Positions 6,051 to 9,314 of a stretch of DNA of 9,314 nucleotides are shown in pieces (the stretch's first letter is position 1; each line of letters begins with the position of its first letter). The notes beneath the pieces are model-generated. The model had not been told where the DNA came from. It worked only from the letters and a program-made list of their open reading frames with translations, and made no database searches. This DNA is from JAGOEX01 sp964630905. GTDB lineage: Bacteria > UBP6 > UBA1177. The stretch is from NCBI GenBank assembly GCA_964630905.1, contig CAZVWR010000082.1, positions 1 through 9,314 of the forward strand. The letters are read 5' to 3'. A program made the position numbers and the translations under genes.

Positions 6051-7888
6051 TGTCCCCTTCCTTTTATTGCCCTGTTGACAAAATATTCAAGAACTCTTGC
6101 ACTGTTTGCAATTTTTACTGTTTCAGCTCCGGGTGAAGCTCTGACTCCTCCCTGCACCGAACTTTTCGCTTTTGATGAGCCCCAGTTCGGGAAATCATCA
6201 TCAGTAACGATAAGAAATCTTAGAAAGTTGCCTGAAAGTGATTCGGTTTCAAATATAAAATCGTCATGGTAGTCTTTGGAAACCGCCCTTGACAGACCTG
6301 ATGCAAGAAGGACCGAAAGAGCTGTGTCCGGAACAGCTTTTCCCGAAGAGGAACTGAAACTGCCTTTGAAATCTGCGAATCCCCGGTCATCAAAAAGGCT
6401 CTCTTCGACAAGAACATTTTGAGCTTTCAGAAAGTCCTTAATAATTTCAAATGATTCCGATCCTTTTTTATAGTCAGTCCACATTAAATATGAAATAAAC
6501 CTGAACTTGTCGGAATGGTTCAGCTCTTCATATTTTTCAAAAGAATCTTTTATAAGTTCAATTTCCTGATCTTTTAATTTTTCTGAGGCTGCTGAAAATG
6601 CTTTCAGGAAAATGCCTGAATAGACCGGATTGTCAGCTATGCTTTTTCTGATGTTTGCTGTGTCACTGAAAAATTGTATCAGCTCATCTTTTTTTTCAGT
6701 ATGTTTCTGAAGAGAGCACTGGTCGCCGCACATTGTTAAAAGTTCCAGGAGGAGTGCGGATGATACTTCTGAAGTGCGTACCTTTTCCATAAGATACCCG
6801 ATGGTTCTGACAGCCGAACCGGCAAGAGACTGATCGTTAAGGACTAGTGATGCTTTTAAAAGTGCGATGGCTGTTTCCGCCTGAATATTCAGGTTGTCTT
6901 TTGATTTTTTATCAGCACCTTCAAATATATCCATCTCGGCAGGAAAAGAACCGTCGGATGATTGAATGTTCTTAAGATGTTTCGAAATCAGCATGATCGC
7001 AAGATTTCCGGAATAATCTCTTTTAGTATCTGAGTATATTCCAAGCCACGGAATCATTTCGTCGTTCTTTTCTGTAAACTGAACTGTTCTGTAATGATAG
7101 ATAGAAGCCTCATCTTTTTTATATTCCTCTTTATCTAGTCCGTACTGCCGGCCTTTTCTATCGATCACATTGACCGGGTTATCTGAATATTCCCATGGCA
7201 GAACCCTTATCTTTGCACCTCTTGATTTAAGAAAAAGTCCGTCAATCCTTCTCTTAAGCAGAGGAATGACATTCTGCGGTGTTTTGTCTTCAAGGAAAGT
7301 ATATTCCCGGTGAAACATCAGAGTCAGCGTAAGGTCTTTTTCAGAAAGCTTTTTGATGGACACCATCTCTTTGTAAAGCTTCCGGAAGGCTTTTACAGTG
7401 TTTTTCACCGGCTGATCGGAATATGTTGTTGATATTTCAACTTTTCCCGACCGGTCTCTTATAAGATATGTGACAGTCACCGTATTTTTATCAAGATCAG
7501 AGCATTCGCCGTTTTTAAGACATCCGTAGATCTGCAAAGCATGTTCCTTATGATCGGCATCGTTTTTTTTCAAAAGGACCCCTTTTTTTCCGATAAAAAG
7601 GACATCATGCTTTTCCAGATAATTCAGGTTTTTTAACTTCTTTGTAAATTCAGATGATTCGATCATTTTCTCAGGTATGAAGGCACAGTCATCAACCTCT
7701 TTTTCGAGTTCGTTTTCATTGTAGACACTCTTATCAAGAACCTTGTTCCTGTTACATTTTTCAATAACAATCCTTTCAAGCACATCTGACGGTTTAACAA
7801 GTTCTTTAATGAAAACAAAGGAGGAAAAGATTGTAGTTATTAAAATAATTGCTGTTGAAAGATAAGTTATGAACTTTTCACTGGTCAT
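6047..7888 (-). CDS. Membrane-anchored protein of unknown function; possible AMMECR1-like and alpha/alpha-toroid-like parts
   Basis: I do not recognise this 613-aa protein with certainty. Residues about 9-27 (YLSTAIILITTIFSSFVFI) form one hydrophobic helix after a short N-terminus, so it is probably a signal anchor with the bulk outside the cytoplasm. Cys45, 68, 123, 129, 388 and 391 could form disulfides there. Residues about 185-275 faintly resemble AMMECR1 domains: a DGLFLKSRGAKIRVLP stretch (216-231), then RKGRQYGL (244-251) and an acidic/aromatic strand. From about 295 the protein is helical, with a Q-x2-DGSFPAEMD turn (309-320) and QAETAIALLKA (336-346). This recalls alpha/alpha-toroid proteins such as terpenoid-cyclase-like folds and six-hairpin glycosidases. 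The C-terminus has GGVRASPGAETVKI (580-593). Both fold suggestions are weak inferences and no catalytic residues are evident. The gene starts 7 nt after the chaperone-like gene and overlaps the next by 4 nt. Confidence 0.8.
   Translation of the reverse strand: MTSEKFITYLSTAIILITTIFSSFVFIKELVKPSDVLERIVIEKCNRNKVLDKSVYNENELEKEVDDCAFIPEKMIESSEFTKKLKNLNYLEKHDVLFIGKKGVLLKKNDADHKEHALQIYGCLKNGECSDLDKNTVTVTYLIRDRSGKVEISTTYSDQPVKNTVKAFRKLYKEMVSIKKLSEKDLTLTLMFHREYTFLEDKTPQNVIPLLKRRIDGLFLKSRGAKIRVLPWEYSDNPVNVIDRKGRQYGLDKEEYKKDEASIYHYRTVQFTEKNDEMIPWLGIYSDTKRDYSGNLAIMLISKHLKNIQSSDGSFPAEMDIFEGADKKSKDNLNIQAETAIALLKASLVLNDQSLAGSAVRTIGYLMEKVRTSEVSSALLLELLTMCGDQCSLQKHTEKKDELIQFFSDTANIRKSIADNPVYSGIFLKAFSAASEKLKDQEIELIKDSFEKYEELNHSDKFRFISYLMWTDYKKGSESFEIIKDFLKAQNVLVEESLFDDRGFADFKGSFSSSSGKAVPDTALSVLLASGLSRAVSKDYHDDFIFETESLSGNFLRFLIVTDDDFPNWGSSKAKSSVQGGVRASPGAETVKIANSARVLEYFVNRAIKGRGQ
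6054..6063 (-). promoter_or_regulatory. Strong Shine-Dalgarno for the cysteine-cluster gene, inside the upstream coding end
   Basis: The minus strand reads AAGGAAGGGG just before ACAATG, with AAGGA eight bases from the ATG at 6050. The site lies within the last codons of the 613-aa gene, so it encodes the Arg-Gly end and loads ribosomes for the next gene at the same time. It supports the ATG chosen here. Confidence 0.65.
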
Positions 7889-7895
7889 TTACAGA

Positions 7896-9152
7896 TTAAT
7901 CTGCCTGGGAAGCGGAGGCGTATATCTTAAGGAAGTTCTCATTCACTGAAATATCCGCTTTCTCTCTAAGTTTTTCAACATAGTTTTCAAGGATCTGTGC
8001 TTTTTTTGTTGTTTTGAGCCTTTCTTTGAGATTTTCTTTTTCTTTTTCGAATTTCTCCATATCTGCCGGAGTATGTTTTGTTATTCCGGCGATAACATAA
8101 TTGCCTTCTTCTGTTACAAAAACTTTGTCGAGAATGCCCGGTTCTTTCAGGGAGAAAAGTTTTTCAACAAATTTCGGGCTGAATCCTACACCCTGAACAA
8201 ATTTTGAATTTTTAACTACACCGGGAACTTCTTTTCTTGAAATGTTCCATTCAGGGAATTTCTTTGCGATATCTTCAGTTGTTATTGAAGGGTTTTCTTT
8301 AACAGCGGCAAAGATCGTTTCTGAATCAATTTTCGTTTTGGCAAGAATCTTGTCTTTTATCATCATATCTCTGGCAACATCGTTCTTAACATTTTCAAAG
8401 AGAGTCTGACCGCTGCCGTCGTTCCTGCTGTATTTTGACACATTGTCTTCAAATGTGAGCTTAACTTTTGTAAGATTGGCTTCAAGAAAAGTTTTGACTT
8501 CATCATCAGAGATCTCTTCTTTGATCTTATCCTTAGTTTCATCTTTAAGTGAAGATTCAAGTACGGCATAAACAAAAGCATCTACTTTTTCATCTGATGC
8601 CACAAATTCATCAAGAACTTCAGTTTCTGAAATATCAATACTCTGAAAAAGAAAACTTCTGAGTTTTCTGCTTAAAAGCTGAAGACGGACCTTTTTCTCA
8701 TAATCGGAGACTGTTGTATTCAGAGTGAACTGCACCATCTTGTTATAAGAATCTCTGTCAAAAGCACCATTCTGCTGGAAATAGGGAGTTTCAATTATTT
8801 CCTTTCTTACTTCTTCATCTGAAACTTTAAAACCAAGCGATCTTGCTTCCTGTGCAAGAAGAATTTCACCGATAAGTCCGTCCATAGCTTTTTCCGAAAG
8901 CTTGTACTGGGCTGCCATTTCATTGTTGAATTCTCTGAATATACGCTGATAGTAATCATACATGTTCGAATAGGAGAACCGGAATTCAGAGGTGGTTATT
9001 ATCTCGCCATTGACAGATGCCGCATAGTTCTGGGCTGAACTGCACCCTGCATCATCACCGGGTCCGAAGGATATGACAAAGGTCACGATGATGGCTGCGA
9101 ACATAAGGGACACTAAAACCGAACTGCTTTTTTTTCTGATGTCTTGAAACAT
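7896..9152 (-). CDS. Membrane-anchored SurA/PpiD-like periplasmic chaperone lacking an evident parvulin domain
   Basis: First gene of the operon, 418 aa. A short basic N-terminus (MFQDIRKKSSS) and a hydrophobic helix at about 12-29 anchor it in the inner membrane, followed by GPGDDAGC with Cys37. The SurA/PpiD N-terminal chaperone domain follows: VNGE (47-50) with a following helix, LIGEILLAQEARSLGFKVSDEEV (about 93-115) and the PpiD-like PYFQQNGAFDRDSY (123-136). E. coli PpiD is about 620 aa and carries a parvulin-like domain. Here the C-terminal half has helices (about 180-300), then a stretch with a GNYVIAGI strand (350-357) that could be a degenerate rotamase remnant, and ends in a charged coiled coil (about 365-397). 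The likely role is folding of outer-membrane or secreted proteins as a holdase rather than an isomerase. The ATG at 9152 is chosen because the membrane helix starts 11 residues later; its Shine-Dalgarno (GGGG, 7 nt upstream) is weak. Confidence 0.82.
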   Translation of the reverse strand: MFQDIRKKSSSVLVSLMFAAIIVTFVISFGPGDDAGCSSAQNYAASVNGEIITTSEFRFSYSNMYDYYQRIFREFNNEMAAQYKLSEKAMDGLIGEILLAQEARSLGFKVSDEEVRKEIIETPYFQQNGAFDRDSYNKMVQFTLNTTVSDYEKKVRLQLLSRKLRSFLFQSIDISETEVLDEFVASDEKVDAFVYAVLESSLKDETKDKIKEEISDDEVKTFLEANLTKVKLTFEDNVSKYSRNDGSGQTLFENVKNDVARDMMIKDKILAKTKIDSETIFAAVKENPSITTEDIAKKFPEWNISRKEVPGVVKNSKFVQGVGFSPKFVEKLFSLKEPGILDKVFVTEEGNYVIAGITKHTPADMEKFEKEKENLKERLKTTKKAQILENYVEKLREKADISVNENFLKIYASASQAD

Positions 9153-9194
9153 GTATCAACCCCATAAAAAAGATTCCAAAAAATAACAGGGGGC

Positions 9195-9222
9195 ATTTTA
9201 ATAAGAGAGTATTAAAAATCAA
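9195..9222 (-). promoter_or_regulatory. Predicted sigma-70-type promoter of the six-gene operon
   Basis: On the minus strand TTGATT (9222-9217) and TAAAAT (9200-9195) are separated by 16 bases, giving matches of 4/6 and 5/6 to the -35 and -10 consensus. Transcription would start near 9188, leaving a leader of about 36 nt before the ATG at 9152. The position, between the tRNA end and the first gene, is where an operon promoter is expected. The region is AT-rich, so look-alike hexamers are common and the call is tentative. The leader is too short for a riboswitch. Confidence 0.45.
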
Positions 9223-9260
9223 TATTTTAATCAGTTAAAAAAATCTGAGGCTTTTTGAGA

Positions 9261-9314
9261 TGGTGCCGGAGGCCGGAATCGAACCGGCATGGGGTTGCCC
9301 CCGCTGGATTTTGA
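9261..9314 (-). tRNA. tRNA-Leu (anticodon CAA), 3' part only
   Basis: The 5' half lies beyond the window edge. Read on the minus strand the fragment begins at position 33 of the anticodon loop: T, then CAA (9313-9311), then AA, then the 3' anticodon stem TCCAG. A long class II variable arm follows (GGGG / CCCC around a short loop, 9303-9289). The T arm is intact: GCCGG-TTCGATT-CCGGC, 9288-9272. The acceptor 3' strand is CTCCGGC (9271-9265) with discriminator A and an encoded CCA (9263-9261). A long variable arm occurs only in Leu, Ser, Tyr and selenocysteine tRNAs; anticodon CAA and discriminator A make it leucine, reading UUG codons. The fragment closely resembles the 3' half of E. coli tRNA-Leu(CAA). 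Confidence 0.93.

Noticed and set aside
7560..7590. A-runs encoding Lys-Lys in the 613-aa gene that resemble a -1 slippery heptamer
   Set aside because: The main frame continues through them to a normal end, A-runs are common here, and no stimulatory structure or useful alternate frame was seen.
7892..7903. Perfect 12-bp palindrome CAGATTAATCTG at the junction of the first two operon genes
   Set aside because: Two or so such palindromes are expected by chance in 9 kb, and it partly encodes the C-terminus of the upstream gene. No second copy seen.

Overview
This is a visibly AT-rich bacterial window. Apart from a possible gene tail at the far left, everything lies on the minus strand. Six genes read right to left as one compact block from 9152 down to 94. 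Junctions are overlaps of 8, 4 and 8 nt or gaps of 7 and 15 nt, so a single operon is the natural reading. Just upstream, at the right edge, is the 3' part of a tRNA-Leu(CAA) gene with an encoded CCA. A plausible sigma-70-type promoter sits in the AT-rich gap between tRNA and operon.

In transcription order the operon encodes: (1) a membrane-anchored SurA/PpiD-type periplasmic chaperone with no recognisable parvulin domain; (2) a 613-aa membrane-anchored protein with no firm family, with hints of an AMMECR1-like segment and an alpha/alpha-toroid-like half; (3) a small YkgJ-type cysteine-cluster protein; (4) MutS2 with a C-terminal Smr domain; (5) cobalamin-dependent methionine synthase MetH with homocysteine, folate and cobalamin modules, starting at TTG behind a strong Shine-Dalgarno; (6) the MetH reactivation domain as a separate, compact 186-aa protein. 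Genes 5 and 6 together make a split methionine synthase. Genes 1 and 2 are probably extracytoplasmic; the others act in the cytoplasm.

The organism is probably a diderm. The SurA/PpiD-like protein's N-terminus (membrane helix, then a Gly-Pro-Gly stretch and a Cys) recalls proteins I associate with deltaproteobacterial/Myxococcota-type lineages. A split MetH is also known from Thermotoga and other deep-branching bacteria. I cannot name a phylum with confidence.

There is no mobile element, CRISPR array, riboswitch or clear intrinsic terminator. The most interesting points are the split MetH, the unassigned 613-aa envelope protein, and the pairing of envelope, DNA-repair and one-carbon genes in one transcript. 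I see no convincing evidence of a wholly new system.
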